NCBI RefSeq assembly: GCF_030704535.1
Contig: NC_081815.1
Location: 1,751,001 to 1,815,000, forward strand
Length of the DNA stretch: 64,000 nucleotides
Reading direction: 5' to 3'
DNA from: Vitis vinifera
Taxonomy: Eukaryota > Streptophyta > Magnoliopsida > Vitales > Vitaceae
Both the position numbers and the translations under genes were made by a program. This document shows, one piece after another, positions 31,693-44,100 of the stretch. The notes under the pieces were generated by a model that saw nothing but the letters and a program-made list of their open reading frames with translations, did not search any database and was not told the origin of the DNA. The stretch's first letter is position 1, and every line of letters starts with the position of its first letter.

Positions 31693-32211
31693 ATGGAGGA
31701 AGGTCGAAAGAGACTTGGATGTGACGCCTCCGGTAAGGTTTCCGGGAATATGGCGCGGGCTTCGGCCCCCTCGGAGGGTGAAGGTGAGGGCGACAGCGAC
31801 GATGACATCATGGCTTGGCTGTCGATTGACGAGGACTCGGTTGTGGAGCTGATGGAGCTGTTGGAGCCGGAGGTGACCTCACCGATCAAGGTGAAGTTCA
31901 TCGACAACCCCTACGTGTCAACGTTGATATTTCAGTCGTCGGCATCGTACGTGACCATCAACGGCAACGAGGAGAGCTGCGGGTCGTCGTTTTCCGACTC
32001 GGAGGCCTCCATCATGGCCAGCATCGACATGGGCGGCGTCAGAGTCCACCCTGTTTCCGGCTGGGCTGGGGAGTTTCCTGCAGCGAGTGGCGGCGGATGG
32101 GGTTTGGGTGAGAGTGCCTGGGCAGAGAATGGGGACGGATTCAACGGCTGGGATGGATTTGAGTGGGACGACGATTTGCTGGCAAGGTTTCTGGGTGAGG
32201 ACCTCTTCTGA
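31693..32211 (+). CDS. Intronless gene for an acidic plant protein of unknown function, 172 aa
   Basis: I chose ATG 31693 because it is the first in-frame ATG after the TATA box; the frame upstream has only a TTG. The protein is acidic and Ser/Gly-rich. It has an EGEGDSDDDIMAWLSID segment, a central VKFIDNPYVSTLIFQSSASY and then VTINGNEESCGSSFSDSEAS. It ends in a Trp/Gly/Asp-rich tail (FEWDDDLLARFLGEDLF). No catalytic motif, signal peptide or membrane span is visible. I recall short plant-specific proteins sharing the INGNEESCGSSFSD-type motif but cannot name a function. The acidic tail rich in aromatic residues resembles activation or interaction domains, which is only an inference. The GC-rich codon use contrasts with the AT-rich flanks and supports a real gene. 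Confidence 0.8.
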   Translation: MEEGRKRLGCDASGKVSGNMARASAPSEGEGEGDSDDDIMAWLSIDEDSVVELMELLEPEVTSPIKVKFIDNPYVSTLIFQSSASYVTINGNEESCGSSFSDSEASIMASIDMGGVRVHPVSGWAGEFPAASGGGWGLGESAWAENGDGFNGWDGFEWDDDLLARFLGEDLF

Positions 32212-34581
32212 GAGACTCTGTGAAAAACTATGAATAGAGTTTTTTTTTTTTTTTCTCCTTTTCCTTTTTGTGTTTTTAGGGTTTTTAGGGTTTATGACTG
32301 TTAATAGAATACACAGAGAAGAATAGAAAAAATGAAAACCCTGTTTTGCCTCTGCATGTGCCATTCTCTCTTTTCCATTTCTTTCTTATTTTTGTTTCCT
32401 ATTTTCACACCTCTTTTCCAAAAACAAATTTTGTTTTAAGAACGTTAATGAAATTGTTTTCATTTCTCACTGTTTTCAGAAAACAAAACATTTTTGTTTT
32501 TGTTTTTTTTGTTTTTTGTTTTTTTTTTTCCGAAAATCCGGTGTGATCCTAAAGCACACTAAGTTGGTCCTACCTACCCAGAAAAGAAAAGGTTCACTTG
32601 CTGGGCTAATGGGGGTACTGGTGACACATCCCACTGCATCCCTCTGATGACACGTGTCCTCGATCGTCATAGATCATGCCAAGGAAGGGTAAAATGGGGA
32701 TTATGTATTTATTTTTTGGAGGGCAACCCTAGACCCACCGTCCACTACCCTCTAGGCCATAGGGTACCTACCCCACCTTACCAGGATCTGGATGGTTACC
32801 TACCCTCCTCTCAAGTCTCATCTTATTATTATTTTATTTAAACTATTTTTCCTAATGTGATAAATGAAAACTTAATTTGCTTCATAAAAGTTGAAATCTG
32901 AAAAGTTTTTTTTTTTTTTTAAAGTTTAAAAAAAGGGCTAATAAATGATTATATTTTGTTATTTTATTTTTGGTAAGTCTAATAATTTTGTGATCTATTT
33001 ATAATAACATATAAATATAAGTATAATTATCAATTTCATTATAGTCATTCGATAACTCTGAAATATTAGGACCAGGAAATTCACATATAATTTTTGTAAA
33101 ACAAAAGCCTATTTAAAAATTTAAAATATTTTTAACTTATTTTTAATATTTTAAATATGTTTTTAAAATATTTTTTATATTTTATTAATTATTCTATATA
33201 TTTATATAATTATTTCTTAAAGCAGTTTTTAAAAAATTATTAAAAGATGTTTTTTGAAATTATCTTATTTTTTATTCTTTAAAACAAAATATTAAAATGG
33301 TTTTTGATTGTGAAATGTATTTTTTTTGTTCTTTTTATTTTGAATAATAGAAAATTATTTTAAAAAACAATTTTAAACATACCCTTGATTTCTTTACTTG
33401 GAAATTGAGTAAATTTTATATAATTGATTTTTTCTTGGGCTAAATAAACGACCCAAAAGTGTAACTCTGCAGAAGAAATGGGCCATTACTTAGACTTCTA
33501 AGGAAAGACACCTGGCCCCTTTGTGATAGTGTTAGATGGGCCTACTTGTCTCCTTTATGGCCCAAAACTTTTAAAAACTTGGGCCTTCAATTTGGGTTAG
33601 GCTTGAAAGCATAGGTCGAAAACTTGAAATAACCATTGGTGCACTTACTTCTTGTTTGTTTTTATCTTATGTCTAGTAAATTAACAATTATTTTTAGATA
33701 TTTCATCCAAATACAAATATAAAAACAATTGACCTGCATCTAGAATTTTAAATTTGAACAACATTTTTACATCAAATCCCGATCAAATTTTGACAATAAT
33801 TTGATACCTATATACTTCTAATTTAATTTGAATAAGAAATATATGCTCATTATTTGAAAATTGTTGTCGAAAACGATTTTCTATTACTTAGAATAGCAAA
33901 TAGTTTTGTAACATAACAAACCCGACTAACAACAAATTTGCTTCGACTATTTTTTATTTTATTTTTCATTTTCAATGAACTTATAAAGTCTTCATGAAAA
34001 CCCAAAATAATTTTTAAAAATGGTTTTGTTTTAATTATTTATAAAGAATTGTTTTTATAAAAAAGAGGCAATCCACCATAGGCGTCAAAGTAATGTTGAC
34101 TCTTGTCCACTTGAATGTTGGTGGTCTTGACTCTTGACATCAAATAATATCTATTTCCCTATTCTTTGGCTTTCTTTGAAAAAAGATGTTGTCCTATATT
34201 TGGAAATTTCACATAGGGTTCATGGAACATCATCTTTATTGTCTAGTGAAAATAAGCCTAAACATGAATACATTGAATTGATAATGTGCTGCTCCTCTCA
34301 ACTCTCAACACGTAATTTCTTTATTAACACATGCAAAAAAATCTTATGTAATTAAATTTCTTCACGCAAAGGTGCCCAAAAAAGTTAGCTAATGTCTCCA
34401 AGATATTTTTTTAAGTTGCCCCACGTCGTTGTTACAAGATTGCGGAAAGGTGACAATAATTGAGTTGGGCGCCATGAGTCATAACCCTACATTTCATTAA
34501 TATTATTGCTTTAAATAAAACTTTTTATTTTTATTTTAATCTTGGTTGAAAATTAGACTCCGGTCTAAAATGGGTCAAGTC
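32212..34581. other. Intergenic, AT-rich, no gene recognised
   Basis: Starts with the 3' UTR of the acidic-protein gene (T-runs and GTTTTTAGGG repeats near 32271-32290), then AT-rich sequence with many T and A homopolymer runs. The short ORFs have no recognisable character. Confidence 0.55.
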
Positions 34582-35497
34582 GATTTATTTGCAAATCATA
34601 AAAATCCTATTTATTTGTATATCGATTTTGGCATTTGCTTTTGAGAAAATATTATTGTATCTTAGTTGTATGTATCAAAATTCAATATATATATATATAT
34701 ATATATTGTAAGATTGAAATATGATAACATTGTAAGACTGTTTATTTGTAAATCATAAATCCTATTTATTTGTATATTGATTATGACATTTGTTTTTAAG
34801 AAAATATTATTGTATTATAGTTGTATCTATCCAAATTCAAATTTGGACCGATTGATGTATATATTGTGAGAGTGAGATATGATAACATTGTGAAACTGTT
34901 TATTTGTAAATCATAATTCCTATTTATTTGTATATTGATTTTGGAATTTGCTTTTAAGAAAATATTATTGTATCATAATTATATTTATCGAAATTCAAAT
35001 TTGGACCGATTGATATATATATATATATATTGTGAGACTGAGATATGATAACATTCTGAGACTGTTTATTTGTAAATCATAAATCTTATTTATTTGTATA
35101 TTGATTCTGACATTTGCTTTTAAGAAAATATTATCGTATCATAATTGTATCTATCCAAATTCAAAATTGGACCGATTGATATATATATATATATATATTG
35201 TGAGACTGAAATATGATAACATTGTGAGACTATTTATTTGTATATTGATTTTGACATTTGCTTTTAAAAAAATATTATCGTATCATAATTGTATCTATCC
35301 AAATTCAAATTTGGACCGGTTGATATATATGTTGTAAGACTGAGATACGATAACATTGTGAGATTGTTTATTTGTAAATCATAAATCTTATATATTTGTA
35401 TATTGATTCTAACATTTGTTTTTAAGAAAATGTTATTGTATCAGAATTGTATCTATCGAAATTCAAATTTAGACCGATTGATAAATATATTGTGAGC
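34582..35497 (+). repeat. Tandem repeat array, about six units of ~160 bp
   Basis: Units start with TTTATTTGTAAATCATAAAT-like sequence at 34582, 34740, 34898, 35064, 35232 (5' part deleted) and 35366. Periods are 158, 158, 166, 168 and 134 bp. Each unit contains TTATTTGTATATTGATT, GACATTTGCTTTTAAG, AAAATATTATTGTATCAT, AATTCAAATTTGGACCGATT, a variable (AT)n tract and TGTGAGACTGAGATATGATA. Length changes lie mostly in the (AT)n tract. There is no coding capacity. It is too small an array to be a typical centromeric satellite, but the unit length is in the satellite range. Confidence 0.93.
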
Positions 35498-38400
35498 TAA
35501 AATTTACATCGTTAATCAAACATATAAGTAAAAACAAATAAGATTAGGACTCAGATAATGAGACTTTAATGTATATGTAATATCATTTAATCAGTGATGT
35601 CTTTTTTTTATATCTATATAAAAAATATTATTCAAAATTATAGATACTATCGTGTTTTTTACAAGTGTCTTATTTTTTGTATTTTGATTTTAAAAAATGC
35701 AAATTTATTATATATTTCAATAGTCCATATTTTTTACTTTTTAAGAACATGGTAGACTTTTTTTTTCTTACTAGTAATAATGAAAATAAATTAACTAGTT
35801 TTGAATTAGACCCTAGTGCTCGAAACTCATGGTCAACTCCAATCCCAAAAGACAGATTTTGAAAGCAGAACCCCAATCCCAATCCCAATCCCAATCCCAA
35901 CACACCAACCAAAACAAAAGCAAATGCAGAGGCAGCCAAAAGATTAAAAGAGGGGAAGAGTTTGTGGCTCAAGAACCCTACATGGGAGTGGGGCAGTAAA
36001 AAAAAAAAAAAAGAAGAAGAAGAGGAAGAAGAAAGGAATCAATGGTGTATTGAATTGAGCATATTCTCAATTTTATTTTATTTTTTTAATTTTTTTGTGA
36101 ATTTATTTTATTTATGTGTAAGGATTTTCACAACCACATGAAAGTAAATGTGGGTGACGTAAGGCATATCATAATGAAAATGAAAAGTGAAATGATACCA
36201 TTCCATCACTACTTTTTCTCCCATCCCATCATTTTCCTATCAATTGTTCCATATCCCCATAAAATTTAAAGTGATTTTTGCCAACTATAAGTCTATTATC
36301 ATCCCCATTCCAATGATACCATCCCCCAACACCTTCTCTTACATTAAATAAAAACAACTAGTCAGTTTACCTCTGATTTTCTTCTCCCCCATGAGGGAAT
36401 GCCAAACACACAGATGTGACACAAGCCCACTCCCAACCCTACACCTCTTCCATCACCTTAAGTTTTATCATTGTCTTTATTTTTTATTTTTTTATTTTTA
36501 TTTTTTCAATTTAGATTATGATGGGTCTATTTTTGTCCTTTCCCATTCCTTTTTCAGGGTTTCTCTATGCCACGAAATGGTTTTTGCACCACCATATAAA
36601 AGTGTTTACTATTACATATTAAAAAACCCTCATTCCTCATGAGAAAAAACCTAGGATACCAAATGCATGGTTGTAGTCTCATCCAAATCATTGATAATAT
36701 ATGATGGGCTTTAAATCATTGGACTCACGATCGATTATTTAAATCACTACAATTATACAATGTGATTAAATTGCTAAATAATATGATTGAAAGATAAAGT
36801 AATAAGATATAAAATATATATATGACATGATGTGATTAATCTTACTTTTCGATATATATAACAGATCGATATCGATATTGAGACTCTTATTTTTATTTTG
36901 ATCTTAAAAATGTTTAATGGTTTAGATTTAATATATCAAGGGTTCAGATTTTAAGTTCAACATGATATTGAATTAGTACCTTAAAATTTTTTTAAGATGT
37001 TTATGAGATAGATAAAATTATGATTTGGTTCAGATCTAACTTAATGAATTGATATAGTTTTTCGATTTGCATATGGTAAGATTGGATTGAGTGGAACTTA
37101 ATGTAAATGATGCAAGTTAATATACGCGGTCTTTGGTACAAAGTATTTATTTTGATTAATTGTGGAAGTAGGGAAAGCATGTGATGGTGAAATTAAAGAT
37201 TGGGTGCTCAAGAAAAAATGGTCACAAGAGACGATGTGGAGCAATAATAGGAACTTGTCAATATTTGACTTGCCTTGATTAAGCTTTGATAATGATGCAT
37301 TACCTCTAACTTATACACCTGATTAGGGTTTTAATGAATGCAAAATTAATTTTATAATGCAAAGGAGGATACCCATTGGCCCTTAGAATCATTGCAATCG
37401 AGTTGGTCAATTTATTTATGAATTGTACTGATAGTTAGTAGTAATACCTATGCTTAAGTGTTTTTAACTAAATAAATATTATTATAACGGAATTTTTACT
37501 AAAGAAAGTGATAACATGATGCTCATTTACTTAACGTCTTAAAATCAATTCATAATATCTTTTGTTTCTTGAAGAATAAGAGAAGTTAATGGTATTGAAT
37601 AACTCACCTAATATGAATAATGAGAGTTCACAAGTCTATGATTCGAGACGGATGATATTAGAATCGATTTTCAATAAAAAAAATAAATAAAGTTTGATTA
37701 TCAGAGGATACCCATTTGACATATGAAATATATTTTATAATCATTACGCACAAAAACCCTAAATCAACTTCTTATGAATTTACCGGAAAAACATCCTATC
37801 GAACTCATATAATCTACCAACACCCTTTCCATATTTTAATCTAATTATGATACTTACAAATCTGCACTGCCTTTCATGAAGATATGATCAAGGGTTTGGA
37901 GGCTAATATTGTTAATTAAAAAAATGCACACAGTATAACTTTGTAAAAGAGGATTATTAAAAATAAAGAAAAAAGAAAAAGAAAAAGAAAATGCATGGGA
38001 CTTTAATTATAATAATGATAATGATGCATGGGTCATACTAATAAACACCAATCATGATGCTCATTTCCATCCAAAAATGATCACAGGTGCCTTCAACTCA
38101 AATCCAAACTCATTCTCCATAATTCCACTGAAGGTCGAACACAATGATTTTAGAATACTAACCAAAACTTTCAATGTTCATATGATTCATGCTGAGAAGA
38201 TTTGTCATCAGAAATGGGTTTGTTTAGACTAAAAAATCCAGGTGTGGAGTTTGATGATTCATCAGTTTCCTACATAGGGAAAAGGGGAAAATAATTAATC
38301 AAACATGGATATGGTTGTTGATTGGTGAGAGGCACATCTCAACCAATCAATCCCCACCACACTTAACATCCCAAAGAGAAAAAAAAGGAAAATAGGTAAA

Positions 38401-39295
38401 AAGGGAAGAGAGATTTGAGAGTAATCCATCACTAGAGAGATAGAATCCCCATAAATTTTAGGTACTCTGTCATTGATTCACAGATGAAGTGATAAGTAAA
38501 AGTAGCTTAAAGAAGGGCTTTCTAGGAGAATGAAAGAAAAGAAGGAGATAGCTTAAAGGTCACATATTTCTTTCAACTTTCTCCAAAGCTACCTTTCAAA
38601 TTTGGCCATGAAGTTCCCTCTCTTTAATGCCATTATACTGATTAATTTAATTTTGTTTTTTGGCTGCAGGTTGCTTCCAAAATTTAATCAACAAGTTACA
38701 ACTTTAAAAATAAATCCGAGATTAATGTAACTTAAAATGTCATAAAAGGTTTGACCTACCCAGAAGAACACTAATCTGATTCACAAAAACAGCATAATGA
38801 ATTTAAGTTTAGGGATGAGGTTGAATGAGGCATTGCAAGGGCAGAGACAAGTCTTAGACTTGGTGGGGTGCCCTGAAATTGGGGTGGATGCTGGCCAAGT
38901 GAAAATTACCTGTGTACAAGTCCATTCATGTAGTGGTTATTATTGTTACATCAGTGTCATTGCTGGGGTCATGACTCATCAACAACATGCCATGGACCAA
39001 TCAGGACCATTCATAGGTTCAGTTGGTGGGCCGTCGTTAACCCAGATTTACATGTGACTTTTGAAAAAGGCAATATGAATGATACATGGCATGTAAGATA
39101 TGGCCAAAGTAAGTTGAGATATAGAGGGGAAATGGGAAGAGTTGAGGGAGAGTGAGTAGGGGAATTGGGGAATTGGGGAGTTTTGTATAGAGCCGATGTT
39201 ACTAGTAGAGTTGAAGAAAAGTAGAGCCCTGTCTTTATTAGAGAAAAAAATAATGTAAAAATGAGTACCAAGAAGCCAAATACCAGACTACTTCT
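35498..39295. other. Intergenic before the polyamine oxidase gene, no gene recognised
   Basis: Mostly AT-rich. It includes a CCCAAT hexanucleotide run (35871-35900) and T-rich tracts near 36480-36510. The ORF at 38797-39057 and its neighbours lack recognisable domains and overlap frames without any splice or codon support. The last few hundred bases should be the PAO5 promoter. Confidence 0.55.
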
Positions 39296-39303
39296 TATAA
39301 ATT
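39296..39303 (+). promoter_or_regulatory. TATA box of the polyamine oxidase gene
   Basis: TATAAATT lies in CTTCTTATAAATTCC, about 120 bp before the ATG at 39419. No upstream ATG lies between about 39330 and the start codon, so no uORF is seen. Confidence 0.65.
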
Positions 39304-39418
39304 CCTAATCAGTAACTCAATCTCACCTCACAGTTCCCCTCACTTTGCTCTCTATCTTTTTGAGTCTATCTTTTGGTGTGCTGGTGAAAGTAGCAGAAGA
39401 GAGGAGAGGGTAGCAACA

Positions 39419-41107
39419 ATGGTGGCCAAGAAGCCAAGGATTGTGATAATTGGAGCAGGAATGGCTGGTCTCACAGCTGCCAACAAGCTCTACACCTCCA
39501 CTGGCTTCAAAGATTTGTTTGAGCTCTGTGTGGTGGAAGGAGGGACTAGAATTGGAGGAAGGATAAACACTTCTCAGTTTGGTGGTGACCGGATTGAGAT
39601 GGGTGCAACTTGGATTCATGGCATTGTGGGTAGCCCAATTCACAAGATGGCTCAAGAACTCCACTCACTGGAGTCTGACCAGCCTTGGGAGTGCATGGAT
39701 GGCTACCTGGACTCCCCCACAACCATGGCTGAAGGCGGGTTTGAGCTAGGCCCCTCCACGGTAGACCCTGTGTCCACTCTTTTTAAGAAACTGATGGATT
39801 TTTCTCAGGGGAAGCTGATTGAAGATAGTGTTTGCAGTGAAGAAGTTGATTATGTCAAGCTTGGAGCTAAGGCTTCCAAGGTCTCTACTATCAATGGTGG
39901 CGGCTTTGGCAAGCTCAGTGTTGGGACTTTTCTTCGGCGTGGCCTAGATGCTTACTGGGCTTCTGTCAAAGACCGAGAGGAGATCAAGGGGTATGGTAAT
40001 TGGAGCAGGAAGTTGCTGGAAGAAGCCATTTTTGCAATGCATGAGAGCACTCAAAGGACTTACACATCTGCAGGTGATCTGTCAACTCTGGATTATGATG
40101 CAGAAAGCGAGTATATAATGTTTCCAGGGGAAGAAGTCACCATTGCTAAAGGTTACCTGAGCATAATTGAAGCTTTAGCGTCTGTTCTACCTGCTGGATT
40201 GATCCAACTAGGCCGGGAAGTCACCAAAATTGAGTGGCAGCCTGAGTGCCATCGATCAGTGGAGGTGGAAAATGGTTATGGAAGTAGGCCAGTGAAGCTA
40301 CATTTCTGTGATGGATCGACTATGTCAGCTGATCATGTCATTGTTACAGTCTCTTTGGGGGTGCTTAAAGCTGGAATTTGTGGAGATTCAGGTCTCTTCA
40401 ATCCTCCACTTCCCTCCTTCAAGACTGAGGCAATATCAAGGCTTGGATATGGGGTTGTCAACAAGTTGTTTGTTCAATTAAGTCCAAGCCATGATCATGA
40501 GGGGAAGAAGTTGAACAAGTTCCCATTCCTACAAATGGTTTTTCATAGATCAGACTCTGAACTGAGGCATCAAAAAATCCCGTGGTGGATGAGGAGGACA
40601 GCTTCTGTGTGTCCAATCTACAACAATTCAAGTGTGCTACTATCTTGGTTTGCAGGAAAAGAAGCTCTGGAGCTTGAAAAGATGAAAGATGAGGAGATTC
40701 TTAATGGGGTTTCAGTTACAGTGACAAGCCTTCTATCAAAGTCTAAATCCCATGAATTATGCAATGGGAATGTGAATCCTGTGGAGAGCTCCAATGGAAG
40801 TGAAGTGAAATTTATAAAGGTTCTGAAGAGCAAATGGGGCACTGACCCTCTCTTCAGGGGATCATACAGTTATGTGGGGGTGGGATCAAGTGGAGAAGAT
40901 TTAGACTCCATGGCCAAGCCATTGCCTGAAAGCAGCAAGAGTGGGGCTAATGCTTGCCCTCCACTTCAAATTCTATTTGCAGGGGAAGCAACACACAGAA
41001 CCCACTACTCTACAACTCATGGAGCTTATTTTAGTGGCCTCAGAGAAGCCAATAGGCTTCTGCAACACTATAACTGTGTTGGGGTTTCAGAGTTGTTGCA
41101 GCATTAG
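39419..41107 (+). CDS. PAO5: PAO5-type polyamine oxidase, intronless, 562 aa
   Basis: One uninterrupted frame. The N-terminus has the FAD-binding Rossmann motif VIIGAGMAGLTAA (residues 9-21), followed by VVEGGTRIGGRI and MGATWIHG. The C-terminus has the second FAD motif, ILFAGEATHRTHYSTTHGAY. This is the layout of flavin amine oxidases. The lack of introns and the length of around 550 aa distinguish the PAO5 group from the multi-exon plant PAOs. Arabidopsis PAO5 is a cytosolic enzyme that back-converts thermospermine or spermine to spermidine, with a role in growth and xylem differentiation. Insertions relative to smaller PAOs include the RRTASVCPIYNNSS area. There is no clear signal peptide or C-terminal peroxisomal SKL/SRL, which agrees with a cytosolic enzyme. 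Substrate preference is inferred from the subgroup. Confidence 0.93.
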   Translation: MVAKKPRIVIIGAGMAGLTAANKLYTSTGFKDLFELCVVEGGTRIGGRINTSQFGGDRIEMGATWIHGIVGSPIHKMAQELHSLESDQPWECMDGYLDSPTTMAEGGFELGPSTVDPVSTLFKKLMDFSQGKLIEDSVCSEEVDYVKLGAKASKVSTINGGGFGKLSVGTFLRRGLDAYWASVKDREEIKGYGNWSRKLLEEAIFAMHESTQRTYTSAGDLSTLDYDAESEYIMFPGEEVTIAKGYLSIIEALASVLPAGLIQLGREVTKIEWQPECHRSVEVENGYGSRPVKLHFCDGSTMSADHVIVTVSLGVLKAGICGDSGLFNPPLPSFKTEAISRLGYGVVNKLFVQLSPSHDHEGKKLNKFPFLQMVFHRSDSELRHQKIPWWMRRTASVCPIYNNSSVLLSWFAGKEALELEKMKDEEILNGVSVTVTSLLSKSKSHELCNGNVNPVESSNGSEVKFIKVLKSKWGTDPLFRGSYSYVGVGSSGEDLDSMAKPLPESSKSGANACPPLQILFAGEATHRTHYSTTHGAYFSGLREANRLLQHYNCVGVSELLQH

Positions 41108-44100
41108 AATACCAGCCACTTTTTTCAACACCTATTTTCTATGATCTCCTTCTCAATTTCATCTAAAGCATTTTGCTACTCTTTGTTTTTTTCCTCTCTT
41201 TCTACAAAGTGGGCAATAGTGGGGGGAGGGAGAGAAAAAAAATTATTGAGAGGTGAAAGAGAGATGGGGACATTTTTAGATGTACTGAATGAATTAAAGA
41301 AGCTTCTTTTCATTTTTCTATTGCTTTCTCTATGTTTGTGAGTTTGATAATATCTTTTGATCTTTCAATGCAAACCAAGTTGAGATTATGTAATGGGCAT
41401 TGAATATTTGAAAGCTAAAGTAAAGAAGAAGGAGAAAATCTTTAGATCCTATCATATCTCTCTCTAACTGGACAGGATCCGATAAACCCGGCTCTTTCCA
41501 GGTTGGAATCTTCTCATCAGTAGCTTTCTTTGCTTTCTTGCTTGTTTCTCTCTGCCCCATGAGATTGTGTTCCTCAATCCAAACACACCCTTATCACACA
41601 CGCACGCACACGCACGCACACTAGTGATATATAAATTCTAAGGGAGACTGGCCTTTGGTTTTAAAGGCCAGTGGGAGAATTGAGGGGGGTGGGGGGGTGT
41701 GGAACTTTGGGACAATGCATGAGCTGGCTCAAAGTATAGGTAGCTTCACATGAAGAAGGGATTAGTACAAGAACTGCATCAGATGCAGCCGGTCCAAGTG
41801 GCCAATGGTCCTTAAACAATGAGACAGAAACACTTTTGGGATGCTCATCACCCTCTGATTGCTTAGATCATTAGTGCAGAAGCTCTCTAAGATTGGACCC
41901 CATTTCAATGATAGGTCCCATTCCATGCAAACGCCAGACAATACATTAAGACAGTTAGCTCTTAGTAGACAGTACTAATGGCCTACCCAGTTGGTACCCT
42001 AGATTTCTCTACAGAGCAAATCCACACTCTGAATGCTAGAGACAGAAAATGACTGTCCACAAGCAAATATTGCAGAGGTTCTTGTGCCCAATATGCCAGA
42101 TGATTAATTGAATTTGCCCCCCACCCCATCACAGTTGAATTTTTTTTTTATAAAAAAAGAGAGACTAGCCTTCCACACATCCCACTGAGCTCAACAACAA
42201 AAACTTCACATGATTCATAGCAGTAGCACTAGGTTTAAAATCTGCTTTGAGGGCTTTGGCTTTCTAGGGTGTTCTGTTTGGGGGCAATGAATAGTCAAAT
42301 CAAGAAAGCTGTTCACAGAGACTCTATTATTGTATAGCAATTGCAAGGCTCTCCCCCAAAAAAACTGGAATGGCCCACTTGCTGTCTCTTTTTGCCTCTT
42401 GCTGGTTTCAATCACCCTTTGATGATTGTGCATATCGCAGACCAATCTGTCACCCTGTCCTTGTCTGATTCATCTATTTAACATAAACAAACAAAGGAGA
42501 ATCTCCCTTCCCCACCCCCCCACCACCCACTGCCCTAATCCAACATCTCTTGACCCTCTTTTCTGCTTCTGCCACTACTCATCATTATCAACCCCTCTTT
42601 TTTCTTAACAAATAATGCTTTGTTAGGTTGATGATGATCCCTTAGTCTTCTTTCTCCATAATTCCTCTATATATATCCTAATATCCCCATCTCATCCTTC
42701 CGCAAATGATCAAACCCCTAATTATAACTAACCCCTGAGCTTAACCACTTCATTACTTGTCTGCTTTGGATCACTTTCCTAACCATCAGGGCGCAGTTTG
42801 TTGTTGGGCCCCCTTCATCCTTGACACACAAAGTGCAGGTCCCATGGGACCATGGGTGGTGGTACCTCCAATTTGTTACATCTAATTTCTTCTTCATGGT
42901 GTAAAGCATAATGCATGTACTTCCATACCCCATTAGTCTTCCCCCAATTATTCTACTTTGAGAGCTAGAAAAGTCTTAAGCTTTATTCTATTGTCTTTGA
43001 TGTGATCTTTGAAGAAGGTGAATGAATTCCCTAGCTCTTCTTTTTTCCTTTGTGGGATTTGCAGACATTTCTTGTGTGTCCACCAAAGACTACTCTCACA
43101 TTACTTTAATTAGGTGAAGTATGTCACAACATTCAACTTAGTACGAAAAATTTTACGGTTGTTTAGTTAGTTGATTTTTTAGCTTTATTAGCATGATGAT
43201 CATTGAAATGATGAACCTAAACCCCACCTAATGCACCCATTTTTACCTTTTGTTTTTTCAACCGTCTTTACATGCCCAAGTTCTTAAACCTAATGATCCA
43301 TGTCGATGATCTCCAAATCTTAGATTATAAAGTCCCACTACACAGTCTACACATGAGGGGGGGTCACTGTTTGCTTTAATCATTATGTATCTAAATCAGA
43401 ATAACTTTTCTATCCTTTGACAACCAATAAAATTGAAAGAGAAGATCAGTAATTTAAGTATATTATCCTGTGGGTATCTCAACATTTTGCTTTTAAAAGG
43501 GGGAGGGGCTTGTGGTCATCATGGTGTGTCCATCATACCCTTTTACCTTAAAAATACAAATGGGGGTGTCTTAAAACCTTGGTGTGAAGGAATCTAGAGC
43601 CCTACTCCTAGGGTGAAACAGAGGCTTTGGAGGCTTCCCTAGCCCTAATAACTGATGATTCAAACCACCATCTCCTTGGATTTCTCACTTTAATGAATGG
43701 TCCAAGCTATTTTAAGCCAGCCAGGGGAACCACCATTACAAAACAAAGTTTTATGATTTGATGCCCATTTTGACTTGTGGGGTTTCAAATAATTGTTTAA
43801 AAACAAAAGGGATATCCATGGTGTGTTAAATGGGTTGGGATATTTAGTTGGCACAATTATAAGATCAATCACAAAGATTTTCTAAGTTTAAGATCTTCTC
43901 ATTGAAAATCTAGTATTAGTAATCTTGTTGGTATGACCCAAGGAATAGAAAAATGAAGTTTTAAGTTTGTTTGATAACATATTTTAAAGGTGTCGGACAA
44001 GCCCCCGTGTCCATTTAGATTTGATTCCATCGAAAGTATTTTCCGTCGGTAGTAAAGTACATTTTACAGTGTTTTTACTTATCAAGTGTTTTTTTTTTTT

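Noticed and set aside
32271-32295. GTTTTTAGGGTTTTTAGGGTTT resembles interstitial telomere repeat.
   Set aside because: Only two imperfect TTTAGGG units, in a T-rich 3' flank; short telo-box words are common in plant genes.
35871-35900. CCCAAT hexanucleotide run considered as a telomere-like or regulatory repeat.
   Set aside because: The unit differs from the plant telomere repeat, and about five copies are consistent with an ordinary microsatellite.
38797-39160. ORFs of 86 and 70 codons upstream of the polyamine oxidase.
   Set aside because: They overlap in different frames, show no domain or start context and lie in promoter-like sequence.
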